DNA from: Pseudobacteriovorax antillogorgiicola
GTDB lineage: Bacteria; Bdellovibrionota_B; Oligoflexia; Oligoflexales; RGVZ01
Direction of reading: 5' to 3'
Length of the DNA: 64,000 bases
NCBI GenBank assembly: GCA_945898195.1
Contig: CAMDHM010000004.1
Location: 42,161 to 106,160 of the forward strand
The stretch's first letter is position 1. Each line of letters begins with the position of its first letter. A program made the translations under genes and the position numbers. The notes beneath the pieces were generated by a model, which did no database searches, was not told the DNA's origin, and was given only the letters and a program-made list of their open reading frames with translations. Shown here one piece after another: positions 26,773 through 36,400 of the stretch.

Positions 26773-27762
26773 TTACATTTCAATCATTGATTCCGTGATT
26801 TTGATTGCGCGACTACCTTTTAGTAGTCCAGGTACACCACGGAATTTCGGCATTCCTTCGATGAGAACTTCCAGTGGCATTGTGGCATCGTTGTTGAGTT
26901 GGATGATGTCACCTGGTTCAAGCTGCATGAGATCCTTAACGCTGATGTCGGCATCGCCAAGCCGAACGATGACGTTGGCAGAGGTGCCCATGATTTTTTC
27001 TTTGATTCTGTTGATCCAGATAAAGTCGACTTCCAACTGTTCACTCTGGAATCCAACGGATAGTTTGGACTTGATAGGTTCCAGGGTGGAATACGGAATA
27101 ACAACCTTGATGGTTCCCGAGACTTTCTCGAGTTCGATGTCGAATGTCGTGGCAATGACCACGTCTGATGGTGGCACTACGGCGACAAATTGAGGATTAA
27201 TCTCGGTCCGACTGTAGCCGATTTTTAATGGATAAACTGGCTCCCAGGCCTTTTCAAGATCATCGATGGCGGCCATGACGATGCGACGAGCGATTTTAAT
27301 TTCAATCGGGGTAAAATCTTTGCCTTCGATTTTCGTGTAGGGAACATCGTTTCCGCCAAATAGACTGTCCACCAGGGCGTAGAGAAGTTTTGATTCAATA
27401 ACCATAACGGCGGCACCGCGAAGGGGCTCCAGCCGAAGGATGTTAAGGCAAGAGGGTAGTGGCAGTGAGTTCATGAACTCGGAGAATTTTAGTGGCCCGG
27501 TAGAGTTGACACTCAGGTTGGCCATTTTGCGAAGCGAGTTTGAGAGGGTCACACGAAAAAGGCGTATAAAACGATCATGAATGATGTCAAGGGTCGGCAT
27601 TCGGCCGCGAATGATCCGGTCCTGGTTAGCCAGGTCGTATCCCATCACGCCGCCTTTGGAGCCACCGCCGCCGCCGCCGCCGGTCTCGCTGCCTGCTGGA
27701 CGATTGTCCGACACAGCAGATAAGAGTGCGTCCACTTCACTTTGTGACAATACTTGGTTCAT
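26773..27762 (-). CDS. fliM: Flagellar motor switch protein FliM
   Basis: C-ring rotor subunit that receives CheY-P. The N-terminus (LSQSEVDALLSAV) is the CheY-binding peptide, followed by a Gly-rich linker (residues 25-35), the CheC-like middle domain (DRIIRGRMPTLDIIHDRF, SLPLPSCLNILRL, ALVDSLFGG) and a C-terminal SpoA domain (ISVKDLMQLEPGDIIQLNND). Length 329 is normal. Both the CheY-binding region and cheY itself occur in this operon, consistent with a functional switch. Confidence 0.97.
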   Translation of the reverse strand: MNQVLSQSEVDALLSAVSDNRPAGSETGGGGGGGSKGGVMGYDLANQDRIIRGRMPTLDIIHDRFIRLFRVTLSNSLRKMANLSVNSTGPLKFSEFMNSLPLPSCLNILRLEPLRGAAVMVIESKLLYALVDSLFGGNDVPYTKIEGKDFTPIEIKIARRIVMAAIDDLEKAWEPVYPLKIGYSRTEINPQFVAVVPPSDVVIATTFDIELEKVSGTIKVVIPYSTLEPIKSKLSVGFQSEQLEVDFIWINRIKEKIMGTSANVIVRLGDADISVKDLMQLEPGDIIQLNNDATMPLEVLIEGMPKFRGVPGLLKGSRAIKITESMIEM

Positions 27763-27771
27763 TCGGCCATC

Positions 27772-28515
27772 CTACTCAATCAAGATGTCAGTGATGTAAA
27801 CGTTCTCGATCTTGCGGGTCATATATTGATTTAGGCGATTCTTGATCTCGAGGCGGAGCTGGTCCTTTCCATCGGGGCCGAGCAAGAATTCACGTGATTT
27901 TTTGCTGGCGACGGAAACGATGCCATCGCGCAATTGAGGGAGGCGTTTTTTCAGTTCCCCCTCTTGTTCTGGTCCCCCGAAGAACTCCACGGTGACCTCC
28001 ATTCTGGCGTAATGACTGTCCATGGGATTGCCGAGATTGATATTGAAGGGCGAAAAAGAATACGTCTGACCAAAGTCTGGGGCGGCGTCAGTGGTTCCTG
28101 CCCCCTCACCTCCCTTGACGACCTCTTTTCCATGAGCATCTTTTGCGTCAGCTGGCGCGCCGTGTTCGTCGGGCTTCTTCTCGGCGGCGTGCTCGTCAGG
28201 CTTTTTTTCAGCGGAGTGTTCGTCGGGCTTCTTCTCGGCGGCGTGCTCGTCAGGCTTTTTTTCAGCGGAGTGCTCGTCGGGCTTCTTTGGCGCACCGTGA
28301 TCTGCAACTTCTGCTGCCGCAGGTTCTGCCTTTTTTTTGCCGAGAAACATCGCGGCACCGCCACCAATAGCGCCAACGGCGACAACCCCGCCGATAGCCA
28401 TGATCAGAAGTTTCTTTTTCTTCTGTTTGGCTTCGTCTTCAGGAGTCGTTGCTGCGGCCTCCTTTCCTTTTTCGCCTTTTTCGGCAGCTTTTTTATCTTC
28501 TTTTTTTTCTGACAT
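27772..28515 (-). CDS. fliL: Flagellar basal body protein FliL with a repetitive charged linker
   Basis: Stator-associated inner-membrane protein. Lys/Glu-rich cytoplasmic N-terminus, one membrane helix (about residues 32-52, containing LLIMAIGGVVAVGAIGGGA), then an unusual linker of about 45 residues made of KPDEHSAEK/KPDEHAAEK units, then the periplasmic FliL domain (about residues 150-247; YARMEVTVEFF, LPQLRDGIVSVASKKSREFL, IENVYITDILIE). First gene of the flagellar operon; a sigma-54-like site lies 88-105 bases upstream. The repeat makes the periplasmic linker longer and more His/Lys/Glu-rich than in usual FliL. Confidence 0.93.
   Translation of the reverse strand: MSEKKEDKKAAEKGEKGKEAAATTPEDEAKQKKKKLLIMAIGGVVAVGAIGGGAAMFLGKKKAEPAAAEVADHGAPKKPDEHSAEKKPDEHAAEKKPDEHSAEKKPDEHAAEKKPDEHGAPADAKDAHGKEVVKGGEGAGTTDAAPDFGQTYSFSPFNINLGNPMDSHYARMEVTVEFFGGPEQEGELKKRLPQLRDGIVSVASKKSREFLLGPDGKDQLRLEIKNRLNQYMTRKIENVYITDILIE
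28162..28288. repeat. 54-bp tandem repeat inside fliL
   Basis: Two almost identical 54-base copies (28162-28215 and 28216-28269) and a partial third copy to 28288. On the minus strand they encode the KPDEHSAEK and KPDEHAAEK pairs of the FliL linker. Near-identity at the DNA level suggests recent expansion or slippage. Confidence 0.85.
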
Positions 28516-28944
28516 AGCTCATTCCAGTGGCGCAATGGTGCGCAAATTTTGTACGCCTTAACGCGTCAGGGACATTTCGATCTGGTAGTTCACTGCGTAG
28601 CTATACAATTCGCGTGCCAACCTGCTCGGTCATCGAATTGACGCGTTCTGTCCAAGTGAGAGGCTTTGTCCGGCGCAGGCTTCCCGGGCGGAGCCCCAAG
28701 TTTTTGACGGAGGTGTCAAAGTCCTGTTGCTGAATTGCGCCAAAAAAATGGCGAAGTGCCGGAACCTTGGCGCCCTTTCTCGCCGGCGATTTTGTGAGGT
28801 GGGGAGCCTGCGCGGTGCTTATTTTTTGGGCAAGGCAACATTCTGTTTGGACTCGCCGTTTTGATGGGTTAATCTTGAGACCCGGGTGGGGCAATGTCCC
28901 ATCAGAAAAACTAGTATTTGCCGTCTATTGCGAGGAATTGTTTG
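28516..28944. other. Divergent intergenic region between fliL and the cytochrome gene
   Basis: 429 bases with no convincing gene. It contains the sigma-54-like site (28603-28620) near its fliL side. A minus-strand open frame (28601-28894, TTG start) shows no recognisable domain and overlaps the promoter candidate. The cytochrome-gene side near 28932 holds the ribosome site GAGGAA but no clear promoter. Confidence 0.5.
28603..28620 (-). promoter_or_regulatory. Candidate sigma-54 promoter for the flagellar operon
   Basis: On the minus strand the sequence reads TTGGCACGCGAATTGTAT. This matches the -24 element YTGGCACG exactly and the -12 element except for T in place of the C of TTGC. It ends 88 bases upstream of the fliL start, a sensible leader length. 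The rest of the fliL upstream DNA has no better promoter. Confidence 0.5.
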
Positions 28945-29415
28945 ATGCGCTCAAGAATCACAGCAACGGGCTTGTTGGCCGGCATTCTTATCCTTACGGT
29001 TGGCTGCATGGAGCAATATGACCCACGTCGTTTTTGGAAGCAGACGAAAGACGAGCGTGAGTTGGCACATCGCCCAGTGCAGAAACTCACTTTGAAGGGT
29101 GAGATTCCTCCGAATGAAGTTGCTGTTGTTGAAACGGATCCTGTGTTCGCAAAATATGCGACTTTATGCTCCAGTTGTCATGGTGAAGATGGCAAAGGAA
29201 ACGGTGCCGCTGCCGGTGGCTTGATGCCAAAACCGCGTAATTTCCATGACACCGCATGGCAAGCCAAAGTTGACGATGCTCACATCGCGGGAGTGCTTTT
29301 AAAAGGCGGCGCAGCATATGGCCTTAGCGGTAGCATGCCAGCATGGGGCGCTGTTTTGTCGAAGGAAGAGATAGATGGCCTTGTGAAAAGAATTCGCGCT
29401 TGGGGCAAGAAGTAA
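28945..29415 (+). CDS. Cytochrome c-type lipoprotein
   Basis: Envelope c-type cytochrome of 156 residues. Lipobox LTVGC gives a lipid cysteine at residue 21; the heme site CSSCH is at 75-79 and the likely axial ligand is Met131 (GSMPAWG). The single-heme class I fold is predicted for residues 66-156. ATG 28945 is favoured over upstream starts because GAGGAA lies seven bases before it and it leaves a clean signal peptide. It stands alone between fliL (divergent) and lysA (convergent); the electron donor and acceptor are unknown. Confidence 0.88.
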   Translation: MRSRITATGLLAGILILTVGCMEQYDPRRFWKQTKDERELAHRPVQKLTLKGEIPPNEVAVVETDPVFAKYATLCSSCHGEDGKGNGAAAGGLMPKPRNFHDTAWQAKVDDAHIAGVLLKGGAAYGLSGSMPAWGAVLSKEEIDGLVKRIRAWGKK

Positions 29416-29416
29416 A

Positions 29417-30682
29417 CTAGGCCTTTTGCCTTTGGCGAATGACGGTCATTTGCTCACCGCTGATTAAAATTTCTGGTGGCAACGGACGTAAATTATAGTT
29501 TGAAGCCATCGAGAATCCATACGCACCAGCTTGCAGGACGACTGCAAGCTGATTTTTTTTGGGAACATTCTTGAGGCAGATATTTTGCACAAGGACGTCA
29601 CTTGATTCGCAAACCGGACCAACAACGTCAAATCTTTGGCCTTCTTCAGGAAAGGAGAGGTTATTTTCAAAGACGATTTCATGGCGCGCATCGTAAAGTG
29701 CAGGACGAATTAGTTCAGTCATCGAGGCGTCGACCACAATAAAATGCTCTTTGACTCCGATGACGCGCGTTAAAAGGCCGCCAAATTCAGCGGTAACCCA
29801 GCGCCCCGGCTCGACGACGATTCGCAAACGCTTGGTTGCAGTCGTTTGGCAATTTTGGAGGGCACTTCGAATGATTTCAGCAAAGGCTTCGATGCCGGGA
29901 GGCTCGGCATCGCCCTCATAGCGCACCGGAAATCCGCCGCCAAAGTCGATGAACTCCAGGGTTTTGTGTCCTGATGTGTGGAAGGAATCGGCGAGTTTTA
30001 CCAGGTATAAAGCCGCCGTTTTCCAGGCGGAAATGTCAATGATCTGACTACCAATATGGGACGAAATTCCCGCCACATGAATGCACTCTGAGGCTTCATT
30101 GATTCGCCCAAGTGCGGCGTCAAGCATGGACTCCGAAAGGCCGAATTTGTTTTTCTTTTGGCCCGTAGAGATTTTTGGATGCGTATGGGCATCAACATCA
30201 GGGTTTACCCGCAGGCCAATTCTAGCCCGTAGGCCCCGCAACTTGGCGATGGCAATGATACTTTCGAGTTCAAATAGGCTCTCGATATTGATGACAATCG
30301 CGTGTTCAATTGCGAATTCTAGTTCGGTATCTTTTTTTCCGACGCCGGAAAATAGCATCCGCTCTGGCGCAAATCCGGCATCCAGACCAACCTTGAGTTC
30401 GCCGCCAGATACCGCATCCATCCCCCAAGGTAAGTTGGCGTGGTTGGCGTGGTTGGCGATGTGGCGCAAAATTTCGGGGTTATTATTTGCCTTGGCGGCG
30501 TAACAGGGAAGGACATTCAAGCCCTCAAAAGCCCTGGCAAACCGTCTCAACTGAAAGTCGAGCCTGGCCAAAGAATAGGCGTAACAAGGAGTCTCAAATG
30601 CGTCGGCAATGTCGGAAAGGCGCACACCATCACACCAAAGTCCGTCCAGCCGATGGTGAAATCCGAGCTGTTCCATCAGCAC
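29417..30682 (-). CDS. lysA: Diaminopimelate decarboxylase
   Basis: PLP enzyme converting meso-diaminopimelate to L-lysine. PLP-binding Lys64 lies in PCYAAKANNNPEILR. GIGGG-type phosphate binding is represented by IDFGGGFPV, and EPGRW and PVCESSD (the second with the conserved Cys from the opposing subunit) occur in the C-terminal barrel. Length 421 is normal. It overlaps the 3' end of tatB by seven bases, so both are on one transcript; ATG 30676 is an alternative start. Confidence 0.96.
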   Translation of the reverse strand: MLMEQLGFHHRLDGLWCDGVRLSDIADAFETPCYAYSLARLDFQLRRFARAFEGLNVLPCYAAKANNNPEILRHIANHANHANLPWGMDAVSGGELKVGLDAGFAPERMLFSGVGKKDTELEFAIEHAIVINIESLFELESIIAIAKLRGLRARIGLRVNPDVDAHTHPKISTGQKKNKFGLSESMLDAALGRINEASECIHVAGISSHIGSQIIDISAWKTAALYLVKLADSFHTSGHKTLEFIDFGGGFPVRYEGDAEPPGIEAFAEIIRSALQNCQTTATKRLRIVVEPGRWVTAEFGGLLTRVIGVKEHFIVVDASMTELIRPALYDARHEIVFENNLSFPEEGQRFDVVGPVCESSDVLVQNICLKNVPKKNQLAVVLQAGAYGFSMASNYNLRPLPPEILISGEQMTVIRQRQKA

Positions 30683-31071
30683 TTGGGTTTGCCTTCTGAC
30701 GTTTGCGAATGGCCCGGAACGCTTGGTGCGCTCTCAGGGTCGGGAAGTTCAAGGCCGCCCAGGGCGAAGTTGGCGCGGACACCCTTCATGGTATAGTCCG
30801 GAGCTTGCAAGGCTGTTTTAATTTCCGAAAGGTCTTTGGAGATTCCTTTGGTGTCTACGGAATCCGTGATGGATTGGGCCTCTTTGCGAATTTCGTTTTC
30901 GGCCTCTTGAATCACGCCATCAACGGTCGACTTTACTTCGTTGGCGGCGCGCCGGACCTGAACAAATAATTTTCCGGCCGACTTGATAAACTCTGGCAAT
31001 TGCTTTGGCCCCACGAAGATTAGGGCCGCAATCACAATCACAATAATTTCAGATATTCCAAGTCCAAACAT
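30676..31071 (-). CDS. tatB: Twin-arginine translocase subunit TatB
   Basis: Sec-independent (Tat) export component with N-terminal membrane anchor (MFGLGISEIIVIVIAALIF) followed by the VGPKQLPE hinge, amphipathic helix and a variable polar tail. The FxGPKxLP motif and the acidic Glu near residue 8 (SEII) suggest TatB rather than TatA; the two are hard to separate by sequence alone. TatC and TatA are not in the window. Translated with lysA. Confidence 0.85.
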   Translation of the reverse strand: MFGLGISEIIVIVIAALIFVGPKQLPEFIKSAGKLFVQVRRAANEVKSTVDGVIQEAENEIRKEAQSITDSVDTKGISKDLSEIKTALQAPDYTMKGVRANFALGGLELPDPESAPSVPGHSQTSEGKPKC

Positions 31072-31136
31072 ATGGCGGTCACTCTAGTAGAATTGTATTA
31101 ATTGATAAATGAGATTCGGGCCGTGGGAGGGACTCC

Positions 31137-32123
31137 ATGATTGTCGTTACTGGTGGTGCAGGTTTTATTGGCAGTACGTTTTTGTGGAAGCTTAACGAGG
31201 AAGGTCTGCATGACATCCTGGTGGCTGATGAATTTGGTACCGGAAACAAATGGCGCAATCTGGCCAAACGTCGAATCACCTATGCCCTGCACAAAGACCA
31301 GCTGCTGGACTGGCTTAGCACGAAATCTCGTCCGGCCGCCATTGATGCGATTGTACATATGGGCGCCTGTTCAGCCACAACCGAAAAGGATGTGGACTAC
31401 CTTATTAAAAACAACTTCAATTATTCTGCGGAGTTGTTCCAGTTTGCGGCACGTGAAAAGATCCCATTCATCTATGCTTCCTCGGCAGCCACGTACGGTA
31501 TGGGGGAGCACGGCTATTCAGATGATCCACAGGTTATCCACAGACTCCGCCCGATCAACCCCTACGGCTACAGCAAGCATGTTTTTGACCAGTGGGTTTT
31601 GAGTCAGCGGGAAAAACCACCATTTTGGGCCGGCCTCAAATTTTTCAACGTCTATGGTCCACAGGAATACCATAAGGGTGGGCAGGCCAGTGTGGTCTTT
31701 CATGCGTTTCCCCAGATCCGTGACCGCGGGAATCTGAAGCTGTTCAAGTCATACAAGGAGGGTATCGCTCACGGGGACCAGCGCCGTGATTTTGTCTGGG
31801 TTAAGGATGTGGTTGATGTCATCGTGCACTTCATGCGCGCGCCACAAAATGCCAAATCAGGCATTTATAATGTTGGCAGTGGCGAAGCCCGCTCTTTTGC
31901 GGATCTTGGTCGGGCCGTTTTTTCTGCAATGGGCAAGCAGGAGGCACAGTTTGATTGGATCGAAATGCCGGACGACTTAAAAAATCAGTACCAGTATTTA
32001 ACCGAAGCAAATCTTTCCCGCTTACGGGAAGAGGGTGGATACACCAAACCTTTCACCCGTCTTGAGGATGGTGTTAAGGAATATGTGGCGCGTTATCTGA
32101 CTCATCCGGATCCCTTTCTCTGA
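31137..32123 (+). CDS. hldD: ADP-L-glycero-D-manno-heptose 6-epimerase
   Basis: Epimerase of ADP-heptose, the last step of the LPS inner-core heptose donor pathway. Rossmann motif VTGGAGFIGS at residues 4-13; SSAATYG and the YGYSK catalytic pair in the middle; NVYGPQEYHKGGQASVVFH is a strong HldD signature. Length 328 is slightly over E. coli (310). It ends with TGATG shared with the following outer-membrane protein gene. Its presence implies heptose-containing LPS (inference). Confidence 0.95.
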   Translation: MIVVTGGAGFIGSTFLWKLNEEGLHDILVADEFGTGNKWRNLAKRRITYALHKDQLLDWLSTKSRPAAIDAIVHMGACSATTEKDVDYLIKNNFNYSAELFQFAAREKIPFIYASSAATYGMGEHGYSDDPQVIHRLRPINPYGYSKHVFDQWVLSQREKPPFWAGLKFFNVYGPQEYHKGGQASVVFHAFPQIRDRGNLKLFKSYKEGIAHGDQRRDFVWVKDVVDVIVHFMRAPQNAKSGIYNVGSGEARSFADLGRAVFSAMGKQEAQFDWIEMPDDLKNQYQYLTEANLSRLREEGGYTKPFTRLEDGVKEYVARYLTHPDPFL

Positions 32124-33442
32124 TGCTGGAAATCCTGCGGAGCCCAATTTTTTTGGGGCTCATTTTAGTACCTTATTTTTTTCTGGCACCGCCTCGGTCC
32201 CTTGCCGCCCGCGTTACTGGAATTCAAGTCAATGGCGCGGTGCGCAGCGACGTTGAATGGTTGCAACGCTACGTTGGGCTGAACTTTCCTGGCGAGATTT
32301 CGGAGCTTGACGTTGAACGGATTCGACGCAAACTAATGACGGCCGATGTTTTTATCCAGGTGCAAGTTCGCCTGGATGAAGCCTCGTCGAAACTGGTGAT
32401 CGATCTCGAGGAGAAATGGACGACAATCCCCGTTTTTCGCGGAGCTTATGGTGGTGGCACTCCCCTACTCGTGGCGGGTGTTTACGACATGCATGCCTAC
32501 GGGCGCTTGCTCACCCTCGGTGTTGAAACAAAAAAGTATGGCGTGGCTCCGCCGGGCTTTACCCTCTGGGCAAAGCTCCCCCGGACAGCCCGCGGCAAAG
32601 GGTCGACTGGAGTTGAAGTCTGGCGCGATTTCCGCCGACGCACCTACTATGACGATGCTGGGATAAAGACGGGCACTCTTGGTTTTGACAGCGCTTACGT
32701 GCGTCTCTATCACATGGTGCCACTTTTTCCCGAAGCCGACCCACTTGATCCCAAGATTCATCAGGCGGGCATGGAACTACTGGTGCGACGTGACCGGAAG
32801 CCTTTGGTCCAAGATGCGGCTGCAGCCAACATGAACCTTCCTGAACGGGAAAATGCTTGGGCGTATCGCGCGCTGGCCAGTTTTGTTTTCGATAACCTGT
32901 CGGTAGAGGACCAGCAACTTGAGGGCAATCGGTTGATGTGCAAGAGCGGCCTCTCAAAAAATGAGGGTGTCGCGAATCCAGGCCTTTCAAACTATTCTGA
33001 AGCCGAGGCCTTTTCTTTTCATCGTCCGAGCAAAGACGTCAATATCGCAGTCCACGCTTACCTCCAGGCTGCAGGAAGTCCGACAGTTTCAGATGCATTT
33101 CACCTTGGTGGATTTGACTCCATCCGAGGTTTTCCTGATGGGGTTCGCTATGGGGCCTTCGCTGCTTTTGGCAACCTTGAAGCGCGCGGCCAGGTCTGGA
33201 CCTCAAATTGGTTGAAGGTTGCCACGGTTCTTTTTGCCGATGCGGGAATTGCAGGAAGTGATTTTGGGGATGCCAGCAAAGACGTCTTTCGTTCGGCTGG
33301 AGGCGGGATTCGCCTTTCCATTCCGAGAGTCCACCGGCTCGTCTTCCGGCTCGACTATGCTTGGGCCAGAAGCAACAACATTTCTACTCCGGGAATTTCG
33401 CTGGGCCTGAACCAGTTTTTTCAACCGTATAAACCGTTGTAG
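32123..33442 (+). CDS. Omp85/BamA-like outer-membrane protein with POTRA-type N-terminus
   Basis: Signal peptide followed by one POTRA-like domain (residues about 28-100, with VTGIQVNGAVRSDVEWLQRYVGLN) and a bacterial-surface-antigen beta-barrel (residues about 110-439). The C-terminal sequence ends in PYKPL with alternating aromatic residues before it, as in outer-membrane barrels. GFDSIRGFPDG matches the conserved L6-loop RGF motif of the family. Smaller than BamA (about 800 residues), nearer to single-POTRA FhaC/TamA-like or YtfM-like proteins. Directly coupled to hldD (TGATG), suggesting an LPS or envelope assembly link. Confidence 0.8.
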   Translation: MLEILRSPIFLGLILVPYFFLAPPRSLAARVTGIQVNGAVRSDVEWLQRYVGLNFPGEISELDVERIRRKLMTADVFIQVQVRLDEASSKLVIDLEEKWTTIPVFRGAYGGGTPLLVAGVYDMHAYGRLLTLGVETKKYGVAPPGFTLWAKLPRTARGKGSTGVEVWRDFRRRTYYDDAGIKTGTLGFDSAYVRLYHMVPLFPEADPLDPKIHQAGMELLVRRDRKPLVQDAAAANMNLPERENAWAYRALASFVFDNLSVEDQQLEGNRLMCKSGLSKNEGVANPGLSNYSEAEAFSFHRPSKDVNIAVHAYLQAAGSPTVSDAFHLGGFDSIRGFPDGVRYGAFAAFGNLEARGQVWTSNWLKVATVLFADAGIAGSDFGDASKDVFRSAGGGIRLSIPRVHRLVFRLDYAWARSNNISTPGISLGLNQFFQPYKPL

Positions 33443-33469
33443 CAGCGGGATTATCGGGCCTCAAAGGAA

Positions 33470-36400
33470 TTAGCGCGAGCTGGCGCCTTCGATGGCCCGG
33501 CCGTCGGTCACAGATATCACCGAAACGGGCACGGGACCTTCGGGGTCAAAAGCCTCGTCTAGTTCAGGCTGTGTTGCTGGCGATTTTTTTGGTTCGTCTT
33601 TGAAGGCTTTTCTTAAGTGGGTCGGCAGATCTTTTTTCATATCCACTCCGACGATGCTGGAAACCCCTGGTTCTTGCATCGTGACGCCGTAGAGGGTGTC
33701 GAGCACCTCCATTGTGCGGCGGTTGTGAGTGATGATGATGAATTGGAATTGATCCGACAGTGCATCAAGCACGCGGTTGTAACGGCCGACGTTAGCCTCA
33801 TCGAGTGGTGCGTCCACTTCGTCAAGAAAACAGAATGGCGTCGGCTTGGTTTTTAGCAAGGCAAAGATCAGTGAGATGGCGGTCAAGGCTTTCTCGCCGC
33901 CGGAGAACAGGTTCATGCTCTGCGGTTTTTTGCCCGGCAAGCGAACCATGATCTCGACTCCGCCGTTCAAAGGATCTTCTGGATTGGTCAATTCCAAATG
34001 ACCTTCGCCGTTGGGAAAGAGAATCGGAAAGAGTTGCCCGAATTCGCGGTTGATCACAGTGAAAACAGCCAGAAACTTGTCTCTTGAGGAGATCTCAATT
34101 TCGCCAATGGCCTCGTTTAAAAGAGCGATGCTGGCATTTATTTCGTCTTGCTGTGTACGGATAAAAGTCTCGCGCGTCGTCAAATCTTCGAACTCACGCA
34201 GGGCCATCATGTTGATCGGACCAAGGGACTCGATTCGTCCACGCAAACTGCCAACATTGCGGGCAGCCTTATCGGCTTCAAACTCAGGATCGTAGGTGAA
34301 TGCGTGCGTCGAAATCTCGAGCTGATATTTTTCTTGCGCCTGCGCCGTCACGCTGGTGATCGCCATGGTCGCGCGCTCGATTTGGACGTTTTTGTCGGAG
34401 AGGCTTTTCTGAACCTTCGCCTGATGCTCGCGGCATTCTTTGAGGCGCGAATCAATGACGCGCAGTTCCTCGTGGATGCCGGCTTGAGCCTCGCGTTTCT
34501 CGGAGACCTTGCCATCAAGTTCCGCACGCCGGTCGATCAAGCCCTCAATGCGGGACAGGGAATTCTCGTGCAGGTTTTTGGCCGACTCAATGTCTATTTG
34601 AATCGCGCCTTGTTCCTCATAGCGTCGGCTGAGTTTATTCTGGAGAAGCTCTTGCTGAGCCCTGGCGTGGATGAAGCTTTCCCGGAGGGCGGTGGCACGA
34701 GATTCAGACTTGGCTAAATCGACGGCGCGATTCTGATTTTGGCGGAGGACTTCTTCACGACGCTCTTCCAGCCCAGCAGCCTCGTCGCGAAGGCCGACCA
34801 AGTCAGCGTCGGCATTTCGAAGCTCTACTTCGAGAGACTTTCGTGAGGCCTCGAGCTTTGTGAGTTCATCGCGAAACTGAGTGTCTTGGCGTTCCAGGTC
34901 GGCCATCGTCTGTTCAAGGGCGGCAAGTAGCTCTTGCTTGTGTGTTGCGACCTGTTGAGCCGATTGAAGCTCTGACATGATGGCTAGGACAGTCGCATTT
35001 TGCTGCTGTAGGCGGCCATCGATCTCAATGACAATGGCGCGGTCTTCATTCATCCGCACTTCAAGTTCATCGAGTTGAGACTGCGCGCGCGCAAGGTCGC
35101 CTTCGATTTGTTTCAGAATTTTGGCCAGGTTTTCTTGTTCGGCCTTGCGGCTGAGTACACTCACGCCGCTGCGCCCACTGACTAGAAAATCATCTTCTCC
35201 AGCAATACAAAGGCCTTGAGCCGTGAAAGCAATCACACCTGCCGGAATATTTTTAAGTGAGGCATCGTCCATTGCCAGGGCTGGGATGAAATAGAGGCGA
35301 ATCAACAGTGCTTCGAGCCCAGCTTTTGCGTTCGCGTCTAGATTATTCTTGGAATCAATGCGCAGGAACTCGGCCATGGCAACGGCGTCAAAATCGTCGG
35401 CCCAAGCCTTGATACGTGCGGTAAAAGTCGCGTCTGATTTTAGGGCTACTGAACGAGCCAGTAGGGTTACGGGAAGTGGCGTGACTTCCGCCTTGGAAGC
35501 CGCGCGGACAACCTGATTCAGGCCGTCAATATTGGTGATGACGATCCGTTCCGACCAGCGCTCGAAGGCTTGGGCTGCCGGTTTTGGTAGCTCTTGAGCA
35601 TTGGCGGTCCAGGCGATTTGTTCGGCGAATAACCCAGGAACGTGGCTGCGGTCCACCGATCCGGTTTCGTAAATTTTTTGCAGAGACGATGCTGCGTCCG
35701 TGGCACCGTGTTCGTCAAGTTCTTGTAGCGAAGCTAGGCGTGCCCTTGATTCATGGTATTTTTCGCGCAGCGTGTCGCGCGTCGTATTTGCCTCTTTGAT
35801 TTGGCCGTAGCGTGCGGCGACGGCGGCCTCACGGGAGTGTTTCTCCCTAATTTCGACGTCCAGACCATCTTGTTGCCCGGCGGCTTTTTCCCGTGCCGCC
35901 TCAAATGAGTCTAGCGCGTGGAGCACATCGCTTTGAAGGTTTTGACGCCGTGATTTTTCGCCGGTGAGAAGTTTCTCAACGCGCGAAATTTCGCGTTGGG
36001 CGCCTTCGGAACGGACTTTGTTGCTGTCAACCAATCGGGTGAGATTGCGTTGTTCGTCTTCACCGTCTTCAATCTTGCTGCGGAAGACTCGCGTCGTTTC
36101 GTCAACGGAATCGACTTCATTTTGGAAGTCTTCGAGCTGGCTGCGCAGGAGCGTTGCTGATTTTTCTGCTGCTGAAAGTTCCGCTGTGGCGCCATCAACT
36201 TGGGCCTCAATAACCTTCAGGTTGGAGGCGTCTTCTTCGATCTCGCGCTCGATATCACGCAAACGATTTGCGCCCGCATCCATACGAGTTTGAGCGTTTC
36301 CAACGGCGGACTCAGCACGGGCGATTTCTTCGCGGATCGACGAAATCTGTTCGACTACGGCAGCAAGTTCCGGATCGGCTTCAGCCAGTTGATGTTGGAG

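Noticed and set aside
27934..28512. Plus-strand 192-codon frame with repeated residues
   Set aside because: It is the antisense shadow of the fliL tandem repeat; the repeated pattern comes from the fliL codons.
28601..28894. Minus-strand 97-codon frame upstream of fliL
   Set aside because: TTG start, no recognisable domain, and it covers the likely sigma-54 promoter of fliL; probably chance.
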